Shown here one piece after another: positions 45,187 through 55,617 of a DNA stretch of 64,000 nt. Under the pieces are notes generated by a model. The model was not told the DNA's origin. It saw only the letters and a list, made by a program, of their open reading frames with translations, and searched no databases. Position numbers and translations under genes: made by a program. How positions within the stretch are numbered: position 1 is the first letter of the stretch; each line of letters opens with the position of its first letter. Source of the stretch: Oceanicoccus sagamiensis (GTDB lineage: Bacteria; Pseudomonadota; Gammaproteobacteria; Pseudomonadales; Dasaniaceae); the NCBI RefSeq assembly GCF_002117105.1, contig NZ_CP019343.1, forward strand, positions 4,340,001-4,404,000. Direction: 5' to 3'.

Positions 45187-48100
45187 CTAAGTCACCTCAC
45201 CATACTTACTACTCTGCGCCATATCTAACAGCTCTCGTATAGCAACAGAATACATGGCAAATTCGTGGACTTCTGTGGCATGCAATTCTGCCAGCATAGT
45301 GCGCCAGCGATCAACTAATAAATGCTGCTGCTCCATCCAGCGCTCAATACAGGCTTCAACATCACCCTTCTCGCAAATATGCCGCATGGCCCCCTCAGTC
45401 AAGGTCCGCAACTGCCATTCAAGGTCATCACGGTATGTTTCTCTTGCCATCGCCTGCCAGTAATTATCAATTTTTAAATCTGAGATTTGCTTGGCAAACC
45501 AATCCAGCTCAAGCCTGTCAGCCAGGCAGAAAAATAAATCCGCCACCTTGGCCGGGGGCGCATCCATCGACTGTGAGGCCTCAATAATACCCAAAAATGG
45601 GTAAAGCTCACGAACACTGGCAATGGCACTGGCTAGCTGCTCTGGCACGCCCTGTGAAATATAACGCTGGCAAATATTGTAACGAATATCCTTTAAGTCA
45701 CCACGTAGCAGCGAGGGTAATACTTCGTGTAAATCACTCACCGCCTGCTTAAAGTTAGCGACTTCAATCGTCGGCTCAATTAAGCCGCGGCGATTGCGAA
45801 TAAACCAACGGCTGGCACGGCGTACCAAACGCATTAATTCGGACATCAGTTCAGTTTGGACTTCAGAGGTCACCTTATAATCCAGCGCCTCGATCTGCGC
45901 CCATAAATTGGGCATATCAAACACATCCCTGGCCGTCACATAAGCTCGCACAATATCACTGCTATTAGCGCCAGTTGACTGAGCCAGACGATCAACAAAG
46001 GTAATGCCCATATGATTAACCATATCATTGGCTAATTGGGTGGCGATAATCTCTTTGCGCAAACGGTGGTTATGCACCAGGGTATTAAAATCATCACGCA
46101 AGCGCTGGGGAAAAGCGGTTTCCACCGCAGCCAGCATATATTGATCATCAGGAATACTGGTATCAGCCAACTCCTCTTTAAGCTCTGACTTCACATAGGA
46201 AATCAGCACGGATAACTCAGGCCGCGTCAGACCTTTGCCCGATGCTCTGCGCTCCTGCAAAGCTTCTTCTTCAGGAATAAACTCAAGCGCCCGGTTTAAT
46301 TTGCCACTGGCCTCAAGTGTGCCAATTAAACGCCGGTACTCACCACTGCGAACAAAGGCATCGCTCTCCGCCATACTGAGCGCCCCGGTTTGGCGATAGT
46401 TATTTTCCAATACCAACTCAGACACACTCTCCGTCATTTCTTCGAGTAGAATATTGCGCTGCTTCTCGGTCATTTCATCATTGGCAACCACTTCGTTCAG
46501 CAAAATTTTGATATTCACTTCGTGATCCGAGCAATCAACGCCTGCCGCATTATCAATAAAGTCAGTATTGGAACGGCCGCCGAGTAGCGCAAACTCAACC
46601 CGGGATAATTGGGTTACCCCAAGATTACCGCCCTCACCAATCACCATGCAGCGCAGGTCTTTAGCATCAACGCGCAAAACATCGTTGGCTTTATCACCCA
46701 CATCAGCATGAGACTCACTGCTGGCTTTAACATAAGTGCCAATACCGCCATTCCACAGCAAATCAACCGGCGCCTTTAACACGGCTGTCAGTAGTGCATT
46801 AGGGGTTAATTTTGTCTCGGCTATATCAAAGCGCTTTTGCATTTCAGGGGAGATAGCAATGGACTTGGCTGAGCGCTTAAAGATCCCGCCACCGGCTGAT
46901 ATCAGCGCGCTGTCATAGTCTTCCCAACTGGACCGGGGCATTTCAAATAAACGTTTGCGCTCAACAAAACTGGCCGCCGAATCGGGATTGGGATCAACAA
47001 AAATATGCATATGGTTAAAGGCACAGACTAATTGGATATGTTCAGAGAGCAGCATGCCGTTACCAAACACATCGCCCCCCATATCGCCAATGCCCACCAC
47101 GGTAAAATCAGTGTCCTGCACATTGACCCCTAGCTCCCTAAAGTGGCGCTGCACGGACACCCAGGCACCTTTGGCGGTAATACCCATTTTTTTATGGTCA
47201 TAGCCAGCGCTGCCACCGGAGGCAAAAGCATCCCCCAGCCAAAAGCCCGCATTGATTGACAGCTGGTTGGCAATATCAGAAAACGTGGCGGTACCTTTAT
47301 CCGCCGCCACAACCAGATAAGTATCATCCTCATCCTTGCGGATAACCTGCTGCGGAGGCACCACACTGCCCTCGATTAAATTGTCAGTCAGGTCCAGCAA
47401 ACCCTGAATAAATATTTTATAACAGGCTATACCCTCTTGCTGGAAAGCTTCACGCCCGCCATCGGTAGGCAACTGCTTGGCCACAAAACCACCCTTGGCC
47501 CCCATCGGTACAATCACGGCATTTTTAACCTGCTGGGCTTTTACCAGGCCTAGCACCTCGGTACGAAAATCTTCCTGACGATCCGACCAGCGCAGGCCAC
47601 CGCGAGCAACCTTGCCGCCGCGTAAGTGCACACCTTCTACACGGGGTGAATACACAAAAATTTCAAACATCGGTACCGGTAGTGGTACATCGGGAATAAG
47701 GCCGGGCGATAATTTAAACGAAAAATAAGGATGGGATTGGCCATCGGCAGACTGTTGAAAATAATTGGTTCTTAAGGTGGCTTTAATCAGTGCTAAATAC
47801 TGCCGCAGGATACGATCTTCACTGAGGTTTTCAACATCGTCCAACGCCGTAATAATCGACTGCTCCAAGTCTTGCTCAGCCTGTACACGCTCATCTTCAG
47901 TACCTGCCCAATCACAGGAAAAGCGAATATTAAATAACTCAACAATGCTGGCGGTTAACACCAGGTGATTACACAGGGTCTCGGCAATATAATCGCCACT
48001 GAAATTAAATTGGATTTGCTTCATATAACGGGAATAGGCCCGCAACATAGCAATGGCACGCCAATCTAAACGGGTACCCAGAATTAACTTATTAAAGGCA

Positions 48101-50055
48101 TCGCTCTCTGCATCGCCAGACCAGATACGGAGAAAAGCCTGTTGAAAAGCCTCGGTGACATTTTGTAAATCAATATGGGTATCCAAGCCATAGGTCAAAC
48201 GGAATTCATGGACCCAAATACTTTTACCGTCTTTGCGCTTGATACCATAGGGGTGCTCACTTTCAACCCGCAGGCCCAGGTTTTCTAAAATAGGCATAAC
48301 ATCTGACAGTGATAGCGATGTATCCAAATGAATTAATCGAAAATGCACTGTTTCCTGGGCATCCCCCAAACGACGATAAAAGCTCATTTCAATATCGCCA
48401 TCACCATTCATTCTGGCTATTTTACGAATATCATCAATTGCCGCTCGAGGTTCAAAATCATCACGGTAACCAGGCCCAAAAGCATCGCCATAGTTATCTA
48501 ACAACTGTGAGCCCTGCTCATCACCAAACTCTTCGATCAGGTAATTCTTTAAATGCTCTTTCCAGGACATAGTCACTTTAACGACTTCCTCTTCTAGTGC
48601 TTTTGAATAAACGGTAATTTCATGTTCGGGATCAACCCGCAACACAAAATGGGTACGGGACAAAATGGACTCAGAAAAATAGGTAGTAAACTCACACTCT
48701 TTGGCGCCAAAGGCTTCACGCAGCAAGGCTTCCAGTTTGATTCGCAGCTCCGTGTGATAAATATCCTTGGGCATATAGACCAGACAGTTAACAAATTTTC
48801 TATAAACGTCATAGCGAATAAATAAGCGAACCTGGCGTCGCTCCTGAATTTTATTCACCGCCATGGTGGTCGCTAATAACTCTTTCACACTGCTCTGGAA
48901 TAATTCATCCCGGGGAAAAACATCTAACAAGCGTGATAAATCTTTACCTTCATGGCTTTCAGGGTCTAAACCAGAACGGTCCAACACTTCCTTCACCTTG
49001 CCGCGAATCAGGGGAATCAAGGTGGGAGTCAGGTTATAGACCTTGGCGGTATACATCCCTAAAAAACGATGTTTGGCAATTATCCTGCCCTGCTCATCAA
49101 AGCAACGCAACATCACATAATCAGGGTATACCAAGCGATGAACCCGTGACCGAATGGAGGACTTGGCAAACACCAGCGACCGCTCCATCAGCGCCTCAGG
49201 GCTAGCCGCTGACTTAATCGAGTTATACACATCGGTACTACCCAGTGACTGCCTTTCGCGCAACAAACCCAACGCCGAACCTTTAACCCGCGATACCTGT
49301 GGCTCGTTGTCGCTGTACTCTACCTGTAACTTCTCGTAGCCCAGAAAAGTAAAGTGCCCATCAATCATCCATTGGATAAACTCTGGTACATCGTTATTGA
49401 TGATATTGTCTTTAGTAGGCAGTTTTTTAGCATCGGCAAGGGCCTGTCTGGCACTTTCCGTCATCGCCTCAAAATCATCCACCACCAGTGTGACTTCGGC
49501 CAATATCTCGTTAAGCGTTGCGGTGATTTCCGCCAACTCATCCCGGTCGGTACAGCGGCCAATTTCAAGATAGAGCAAAACCTCATCACCCAGTTGGCAA
49601 TCAGCGGGGGCTTTCATCACCGTACGTGCTGGCAGCAACTCGCGCAATTGGTGCTGCTTATCGCGTAGCATTGAAAAAATAGTGCCGTGTAAGGTATGGA
49701 TAACGATATTGCGGCGGTTAAGTTCGCCGCGAATAGATTCGGTAATAAAGGGCGTATTGCGGGCGATAATAGCAATCACCGTACGGCCAAGCTGCCAGCC
49801 ATGCTTCTGGTAATCCGGGTTAAATACCCGCACCTTGGGTGAGGCAATATTATGCTGTTGAATATAGGCCCAACTGCCCATCATGGCAGCACCAAGCTCC
49901 GAGGCCTCCCGCTCCATAATATCGTCAGAGGCATAACCGGCGAAATATTGGCGAGTAAAATCCGCTACCTTCGCGGCTTCATCTGCCGACAGACGCTCTT
50001 GCAAATGGGCGATTATTTGTGCAACCAACCTGTCTATTCCCTGATTTATCACCAT
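45187..50055 (-). CDS. gdhB: NAD-specific glutamate dehydrogenase, 180-kDa class
   Basis: 1622 residues, the usual size of the large NAD-GDH class (PF05088), which oxidises glutamate to 2-oxoglutarate and ammonia, mostly for catabolism. The N-terminal third holds regulatory ACT-like regions. The catalytic domain is at about 720-1260, with RGGKVARGGLRWSDRQEDFRTEVLGL, MGAKGGFV (substrate lysine), VVGIGDMGGDVFGNGML (NAD site) and GGGIFKRSAKSI. The end is a helical extension. AGGA lies 9 bp before ATG 50055. It diverges from the MoxR/Bat operon. Regulation is likely allosteric. Confidence 0.95.
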   Translation of the reverse strand: MVINQGIDRLVAQIIAHLQERLSADEAAKVADFTRQYFAGYASDDIMEREASELGAAMMGSWAYIQQHNIASPKVRVFNPDYQKHGWQLGRTVIAIIARNTPFITESIRGELNRRNIVIHTLHGTIFSMLRDKQHQLRELLPARTVMKAPADCQLGDEVLLYLEIGRCTDRDELAEITATLNEILAEVTLVVDDFEAMTESARQALADAKKLPTKDNIINNDVPEFIQWMIDGHFTFLGYEKLQVEYSDNEPQVSRVKGSALGLLRERQSLGSTDVYNSIKSAASPEALMERSLVFAKSSIRSRVHRLVYPDYVMLRCFDEQGRIIAKHRFLGMYTAKVYNLTPTLIPLIRGKVKEVLDRSGLDPESHEGKDLSRLLDVFPRDELFQSSVKELLATTMAVNKIQERRQVRLFIRYDVYRKFVNCLVYMPKDIYHTELRIKLEALLREAFGAKECEFTTYFSESILSRTHFVLRVDPEHEITVYSKALEEEVVKVTMSWKEHLKNYLIEEFGDEQGSQLLDNYGDAFGPGYRDDFEPRAAIDDIRKIARMNGDGDIEMSFYRRLGDAQETVHFRLIHLDTSLSLSDVMPILENLGLRVESEHPYGIKRKDGKSIWVHEFRLTYGLDTHIDLQNVTEAFQQAFLRIWSGDAESDAFNKLILGTRLDWRAIAMLRAYSRYMKQIQFNFSGDYIAETLCNHLVLTASIVELFNIRFSCDWAGTEDERVQAEQDLEQSIITALDDVENLSEDRILRQYLALIKATLRTNYFQQSADGQSHPYFSFKLSPGLIPDVPLPVPMFEIFVYSPRVEGVHLRGGKVARGGLRWSDRQEDFRTEVLGLVKAQQVKNAVIVPMGAKGGFVAKQLPTDGGREAFQQEGIACYKIFIQGLLDLTDNLIEGSVVPPQQVIRKDEDDTYLVVAADKGTATFSDIANQLSINAGFWLGDAFASGGSAGYDHKKMGITAKGAWVSVQRHFRELGVNVQDTDFTVVGIGDMGGDVFGNGMLLSEHIQLVCAFNHMHIFVDPNPDSAASFVERKRLFEMPRSSWEDYDSALISAGGGIFKRSAKSIAISPEMQKRFDIAETKLTPNALLTAVLKAPVDLLWNGGIGTYVKASSESHADVGDKANDVLRVDAKDLRCMVIGEGGNLGVTQLSRVEFALLGGRSNTDFIDNAAGVDCSDHEVNIKILLNEVVANDEMTEKQRNILLEEMTESVSELVLENNYRQTGALSMAESDAFVRSGEYRRLIGTLEASGKLNRALEFIPEEEALQERRASGKGLTRPELSVLISYVKSELKEELADTSIPDDQYMLAAVETAFPQRLRDDFNTLVHNHRLRKEIIATQLANDMVNHMGITFVDRLAQSTGANSSDIVRAYVTARDVFDMPNLWAQIEALDYKVTSEVQTELMSELMRLVRRASRWFIRNRRGLIEPTIEVANFKQAVSDLHEVLPSLLRGDLKDIRYNICQRYISQGVPEQLASAIASVRELYPFLGIIEASQSMDAPPAKVADLFFCLADRLELDWFAKQISDLKIDNYWQAMARETYRDDLEWQLRTLTEGAMRHICEKGDVEACIERWMEQQHLLVDRWRTMLAELHATEVHEFAMYSVAIRELLDMAQSSKYGEVT

Positions 50056-50292
50056 ACCAGTTCCTATTTCTTGAACGATGTAAGAGAAGTTGCAGCTTAA
50101 GGGCCATTATTAGCCAATATTTGCTTTAAAAGTTTAGCTTAAGCTACCGATTTTGATAGAAATTTGTACAATAGCCTGCGGAGTTGGAACTTGTACCAGA
50201 CATAGAGTCAAAAGACTCCTTATAAGACACAATTGGGGAATAAATCCCCACCCTGCATTCACAATATTTAGTAACGGAAGCCAAACCTTAGT

Positions 50293-51258
50293 ATGAGCGA
50301 ACAGAATACGATCAATCTTTTAAAGCACTGGTTGGAAAGCCAGATTATTGGCCAGGAAGCACTGGTCGAGCGACTGCTGATTGCCCTATTGGCCAATGGC
50401 CACTTACTGGTCGAGGGTGCACCGGGGCTAGCAAAAACCAAAGCGATCAAAACTCTGGCCGATGGTATTGAGGGAGACTTTCACCGCGTTCAGTTTACCC
50501 CGGATCTATTACCCGGGGATGTCACCGGTACTGACGTCTACCGCCCAGAAGATGGCAGTTTCCAATTTCAGCAGGGGCCTATCTTTCATAATCTGGTACT
50601 GGCGGATGAGATCAACCGCGCCCCCGCCAAAGTCCAGTCAGCGCTGTTAGAAGCAATGGCAGAGCGGCAAGTCAGCGTGGGCAAAACCACCTACCCTCTC
50701 CCTGAACTGTTTTTAGTCATGGCTACACAAAACCCCATTGAACAGGAAGGCACCTACCCGCTACCCGAAGCGCAGTTAGATCGCTTTCTAATGCATGTGC
50801 GGGTGGATTACCCCCGTGTGGATGCAGAGCGAAAAATCCTGCAATTGGTCCGCGATGAATCCATCAATAAAGCAGAACCGTTAGCAACACCAGAGCCGGT
50901 ACTGCAACAAGCTATTTTTAGCGCAAGGCAACAGATTTTGGCTTTACACTCAGCCCCTGCAGTTGAGGAATATATTGTGCAACTGATTATGGCCAGCCGT
51001 GCCCCCGCTAACTACAGCAGTGAGCTGGCTTCCTGGATTGACTTTGGCGCCAGCCCGCGAGGCACTATTGCCCTTGATAGCTGCGCCCGTGCTCATGCCT
51101 GGATCAATGGCCGGGACTTTGTTAGCCCGGATGATGTGCAGGCCGTTGCCGCCGATGTACTGCGCCACCGCCTGATCTTAAGCTTTGAAGCCGAGGCCAA
51201 CGGGATTAGCGCCGACCATGTTGTCGAAGAGTTGCTCAGGCAAGTTCCAGTCGCTTAG
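50293..51258 (+). CDS. MoxR-family AAA+ ATPase
   Basis: 321 residues. Walker A is EGAPGLAKTKA, Walker B is VLADEINRAPAKVQSALLEAMAE, and sensor 1 is MATQNPIEQEGTYPLPEAQLDRF. It has the AAA lid. MoxR ATPases act as chaperones with VWA proteins. First gene of a six-gene operon (MoxR, DUF58, DUF4381, two VWA, BatD). Confidence 0.93.
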   Translation: MSEQNTINLLKHWLESQIIGQEALVERLLIALLANGHLLVEGAPGLAKTKAIKTLADGIEGDFHRVQFTPDLLPGDVTGTDVYRPEDGSFQFQQGPIFHNLVLADEINRAPAKVQSALLEAMAERQVSVGKTTYPLPELFLVMATQNPIEQEGTYPLPEAQLDRFLMHVRVDYPRVDAERKILQLVRDESINKAEPLATPEPVLQQAIFSARQQILALHSAPAVEEYIVQLIMASRAPANYSSELASWIDFGASPRGTIALDSCARAHAWINGRDFVSPDDVQAVAADVLRHRLILSFEAEANGISADHVVEELLRQVPVA

Positions 51259-51271
51259 AGGCTAACCCAGC

Positions 51272-52243
51272 ATGGCAATCACCCCTCATCACAACAGATT
51301 AGAGCAACGCCTAAGCGGCGCTTATATCGACCTGGACGATATGATTAGCGCCCGCTTTGCCGCCAAAGACCTTAAACTGCAACAGCGCCGTAAAGCCCTG
51401 AGCCTACTGGCGGGACCGAATAAAACCAACTTCCGTGGCCGCGGTATCGACTTTGAAGAAGTCCGTGCCTACCAGGCCGGCGACGATATTCGTACCATTG
51501 ACTGGCGAGTAACCGCCAGAAGCGGCAAGGCTTATACCAAACTGTTTCAGGAAGAACGCGAACGGCCCATGCTAGTGGTAACCGACCAGCGCCAATCCAT
51601 GTTTTTTGGCAGCCAAACCTGCTTTAAATCCGTCATGGCCTGTTATCTGGGGGCTTTAATTGCCTGGTCAGGTCTGCAAAACAGCGACCGCGTTGGTGGC
51701 CTGGTGTTTGGCAATCAGCGGCAACAGGAAATCCGCCCTCGCCGCAGCCGGCAATCCGCACTGGCACTGATTCATTTAATGCTGGAGTTTAACCAAGCAC
51801 TCAATAAAGACAGCGGCCTCAACGTTTCCTCCGCCCAGCGACTGGAAGAAGCACTGATTGAGTTACGCCGTATCGCCCGACCCGGCAGCACGATTTATAT
51901 TATTAGCGACTTTGCCGGTTTTAATGATGGCGATATTCTCAAGCATTTACATCAACTATCCCGGCACTGCGAAATAACCGCCCTAACTGTGGTAGACCCA
52001 TTGGAAAAACAACTACCACCGCCGGGCCAATATACCGTTACCGATGGTAGCCAACGCCATCAAATCCATACCGGTAGCAGCAAGGCGCAACACCACTACG
52101 CACAACAATTTGCCGCCCGCCAAGAAGATTTAAAACAGCAACTGGGGAAACTCGGTATTCCTCTGATTGAAATCTCCACCGAGCAGCCACCTTTGCAGCA
52201 TTTACTCCGCTACTATGGCACCGCCACAGGAGTAAAACGTTAG
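51272..52243 (+). CDS. DUF58 domain protein
   Basis: 323 residues, soluble. FRGRGIDFEEVRAYQAGDDIRTIDWRVTARSGKAYTKLFQEERER is summarised by its key stretches GIDFEEVR and DDIRTIDW, the DUF58 signature. A VWA-like fold follows (MLVVTDQRQSM). It starts 13 bp after moxR and overlaps the next frame. Confidence 0.92.
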   Translation: MAITPHHNRLEQRLSGAYIDLDDMISARFAAKDLKLQQRRKALSLLAGPNKTNFRGRGIDFEEVRAYQAGDDIRTIDWRVTARSGKAYTKLFQEERERPMLVVTDQRQSMFFGSQTCFKSVMACYLGALIAWSGLQNSDRVGGLVFGNQRQQEIRPRRSRQSALALIHLMLEFNQALNKDSGLNVSSAQRLEEALIELRRIARPGSTIYIISDFAGFNDGDILKHLHQLSRHCEITALTVVDPLEKQLPPPGQYTVTDGSQRHQIHTGSSKAQHHYAQQFAARQEDLKQQLGKLGIPLIEISTEQPPLQHLLRYYGTATGVKR

Positions 52244-52245
52244 TG

Positions 52246-52734
52246 ATGCCTGAGCAAGACCCACTCGCACAATTACGGGATATTCATTTGCCAGATGCGA
52301 TTAGCGCCTGGCCGCCTGCGCCGGGGTGGTGGTTACTGCTGGCGATAATTATTGCCCTATTGGCTTTTGGCAGCATTTACTGGCGTAACTATTTACAACG
52401 TAACCGCTACCGCAAACACGCCTTACACGCTCTGGTATTACTAGACCGAGAAAACCCCAGCGATTATCTACAGCAATTAAACCGCCTATTAAAACAAACC
52501 GCTCTGGCTGGTAAGCCCCATAGTGATATTGCCGGTTTAAGCGGCCAGCAATGGCTCTCATTTCTGGATACCACCGGTGGTAGCACCGACTTTAGCCAAG
52601 GGGCCGCCAAAGCCCTGGAGTATGGCCCCTATACCCCTCAGGTTAGCGAACTCAATACTACCGAGCTACAACAGATTGCCGAGCAATGGATTAAACAGCA
52701 CGATTTAAGACGGAGTGCCAAGCCGTCATGCTAA
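52246..52734 (+). CDS. DUF4381 membrane protein
   Basis: 163 residues. Start LAQLRDIHLPDAISAWPPAPGWW, then a TM helix (LLLAIIIALLAFGSIYW) and a cytoplasmic helical domain (GLSGQQWLSFLD). The DUF4381 family is found only in this operon type. GTG 52243 could also start. Confidence 0.88.
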   Translation: MPEQDPLAQLRDIHLPDAISAWPPAPGWWLLLAIIIALLAFGSIYWRNYLQRNRYRKHALHALVLLDRENPSDYLQQLNRLLKQTALAGKPHSDIAGLSGQQWLSFLDTTGGSTDFSQGAAKALEYGPYTPQVSELNTTELQQIAEQWIKQHDLRRSAKPSC

Positions 52735-53777
52735 CGTATGAATTGCCATGGGTTATCTATTTACTACCATTGCCCTTGCTGGCCTTTTGGTTATTACCCA
52801 AAGCCAAACAACAACAGGCCGCCGTTCGAGTGCCCTTTTATCAGCAACTTTCCGGCCTGGAACAACCAGGCACGGAGGCCATCAGCCAGCGTAAATTAAG
52901 ACTGAGCTCACTGGCATTCATCTGGTGCGGTTTACTTGCAGCCGCCTCCGGCCCCACCTGGATTGGCGACCCTATCAGCCTGCCCGCCAGTGGCCGTGAT
53001 TTATTATTGGCCGTTGATCTCTCCGGCAGCATGAACATTGAAGATATGGTGGTCCGCGGCAAACAGGCAGCACGAATTACGGCGGTAAAAGCTGTGCTCA
53101 ATGACTTTATCCAACGGCGCAAAGGCGACCGCTTAGGCTTAGTGTTATTTGGTAGTCAGGCCTATGTGCAAGCCCCTCTTACTTTTGACCGCACCACCGT
53201 ACAGCGCTTTATGAAAGAAGCACAAATTGGTTTTGCCGGTGAACAAAATACCGCCATTGGTGATGCTATTGGTCTATCAGTAAAACGACTGCGTGATCGG
53301 CCCGGTGATCGCCATGTTATGATTCTACTAACCGATGGCCAAAATAACGGCGGTGAAGTTAAACCTATTCCTGCGGCAAAACTGGCGGCTGACAATAATA
53401 TTGTTATCTATACGGTTGGGGTTGGCGCCGACGAGATGGTCACCAAGGGAATGTTTGGCAGCAGCTTTGGTTCACGCCGAGTTAACCCCTCCGCCGACCT
53501 CGATGAAAAAACGCTACAGCAAATTGCCGATATGACTGGCGGCAAATATTTTCGCGCCCGCAACCCGGAACAGCTATTAGACATTTATCGCATCCTGGAT
53601 GAACTCGAGCCGGTTGAAGACAAGCAAGAAACCTTTAGGCCACAAAAAGCCTTATTCTATTGGCCGCTGGCCTTTGCCTTAGGCTTAAGTGGTTTATTGG
53701 CAGTGGGGTTATTACCCTGGCGATTATGGTGGTCTGCCCTGACGGATAAGCCTCTGGCTGCGGAGAACAACCGATGA
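52728..53777 (+). CDS. VWA-domain membrane protein (BatA-like)
   Basis: 349 residues. TM at the N terminus (WVIYLLPLPLLAFWLL), a second TM, then a VWA domain with MIDAS motif DLSGSMNIEDM and TDGQNNGG, and a C-terminal TM (LAFALGLSGLLAVGLL). BatA-type proteins bind metal through MIDAS and work with MoxR. Overlaps the previous gene by 7 bp and the next by 4 bp. Confidence 0.93.
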   Translation: MLTYELPWVIYLLPLPLLAFWLLPKAKQQQAAVRVPFYQQLSGLEQPGTEAISQRKLRLSSLAFIWCGLLAAASGPTWIGDPISLPASGRDLLLAVDLSGSMNIEDMVVRGKQAARITAVKAVLNDFIQRRKGDRLGLVLFGSQAYVQAPLTFDRTTVQRFMKEAQIGFAGEQNTAIGDAIGLSVKRLRDRPGDRHVMILLTDGQNNGGEVKPIPAAKLAADNNIVIYTVGVGADEMVTKGMFGSSFGSRRVNPSADLDEKTLQQIADMTGGKYFRARNPEQLLDIYRILDELEPVEDKQETFRPQKALFYWPLAFALGLSGLLAVGLLPWRLWWSALTDKPLAAENNR

Positions 53778-55617
53778 GCCCGCAGCTAATCCTTGATCAG
53801 TTTCATTTTTTGCGGCCAGAGTGGTTGCTGGCCATTATCCCTGCCACCTTACTGGCGCTGTTCTTCTGGCGACAAAAAAGCAGCGCCGCTAATTGGCGTG
53901 GTGCTATCAACCCGCAACTGCTGGATCACTTGATTGACGGCGGCAGTCAACGAGTGGCTCGATGGCCCTGGTTGTTGCTATTACTGGTCTGGGTAACGGC
54001 ATCCATTGCCATGGCTGGCCCCACCTGGACCAAACTCCCTCAGCCCATTCATAAAAAACAGGATGCCCTGGTCATTGTGCTCGACCTGTCACTGTCGATG
54101 CTGGCGGAAGATATTAAACCCTCGCGATTGGTAAGAGCCCGCCATAAAATCCTTGATATATTAGCCCAACGAGAGGAAGGCCTAACCGCCCTGATCGCCT
54201 ACTCTGGTGATGCTCATATTGTTTCGCCACTGACCGATGATAACCCCACCATTGCCAATCTGACCCCGGCCCTGGCCCGGGGATGATGCCAGTATTTGGC
54301 AGCGATCCAGTGGCGGCTCTAACCATGGCCAAGCAATTATTTAGAAATGCAGGCGTCAGCAATGGCCGCGTATTACTGATTACCGATGGCGTAACAGACA
54401 ATGATGTGGATGATATTGACAACCTGCTTAGCCGCAGTGGCTATGAACTATCGATTATGGGAGTTGGCACACCCGATGGCGCACCGATACCAGCAAGGTC
54501 CGGTTTTCTCAAAGACGACAACGGCAATATTATTGTGCCGCAATTGCAGCGCTCACGGCTGGAACAGCTGGCCAAGTATAATAGCGGCCGTTATACCGAT
54601 ATCAGCCTAAACGATAATGATGTGAGCTTTCTCTTAACCAAACTGACCACCGAACTTGAAGATAATACGGTACTGACCGAACGGGAATTTGATCAATGGC
54701 ATGACCGCGGCCCTTTACTGGCCCTGGCCTTATTACCCTTCGCTTTGCTGGCCTTTCGCAGAGGCTGGCTATTGATATTGCCGCTATTGATCATGGTGCA
54801 ACCGCAAACCAGCCATGCCTTTGAATGGCAAGACCTCTGGCAGCGAGCCGACCAGCAAGCAGCCAAAGCGCTGGAGCAAGGCGACGCAAAAGCCGCAGCC
54901 AAACTGTTTAAAGACGAGCAATGGCAAGCCAGCGCCAACTATAAAGCCGGCGATTTTAAAAACGCCGCCCAGCAGTTTGCTCAACAAGACAATGCTACCG
55001 GCCACTATAATCGTGGCAACGCCCTGGCTAAAGCCGGTCAACTGGATAAGGCGATTGCCGCCTATAATAAAGCCTTAACACAGCAACCGGATATGGAAGA
55101 CGCTGCCTTTAATAAGCAATTGCTGGAACAACTTAAACAACAGCAAGAGCAACAACAAGAACAACAGCAGCAAGAAAACCAGGACGGCGAACAATCCGAC
55201 GAAGAGAGCCAGGACTCAGAACAGCAAGACCAACAGCAAGGTGATCCACAAAATCAGGACAGCGAACAACAACAAGACGACCAGCAAGACAGCGAGCAAC
55301 AGTCCCAACAGGACCCACAAGAGAATCAGGATCAGCAGGACTCTAAGCAAGATAGCGAACAGCAAGACGCTGAAGAGTCAGAGCAAGAGCAACAACAGCA
55401 AACAGAACAAAGCGAAGAGGAACAGCAGCAAAGCGAGCAACAACAGGCTCAAGCCTCAGAGCAAGATCAACAAAGCCAACAGGAAAAGCAAGCTATGGAG
55501 CAATGGTTACGGCAAATTCCCGACGACCCTTCTGGCCTGCTACGTCGCAAATTTAATCATGAATCACAAGTTCGCCAGCAGCAGGGTGAAACTCAACGGG
55601 AGCAACCACAGTGGTAA
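53774..55617 (+). CDS. VWA and TPR protein (BatB/BatC-like), frameshifted as sequenced
   Basis: One protein of about 614 residues is split into two frames. The first (to 54286) has TM helices, a MIDAS motif DLSLSMLAED and stops after TPALARG. The second begins MMPVFGSDPVAAL. One extra G in GGGG (54280-54283) joins them as TPALARGMMPVFGSDP, the normal BatB reading. After the VWA domain come TM helices, TPR repeats (GHYNRGNALAKAGQLDKAIAAYN) and about 130 residues very rich in Q, E and D, then a short conserved tail (QWLRQIPDDPSGLLRRKF). Probably a sequencing error. GGAG lies before ATG 53774. Confidence 0.88.

Noticed and set aside
50234-50250. TGGGGA-ATAAA-TCCCCA inverted repeat upstream of moxR
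   Set aside because: Only 6 bp, no T run and no known regulator pattern; too weak to call.
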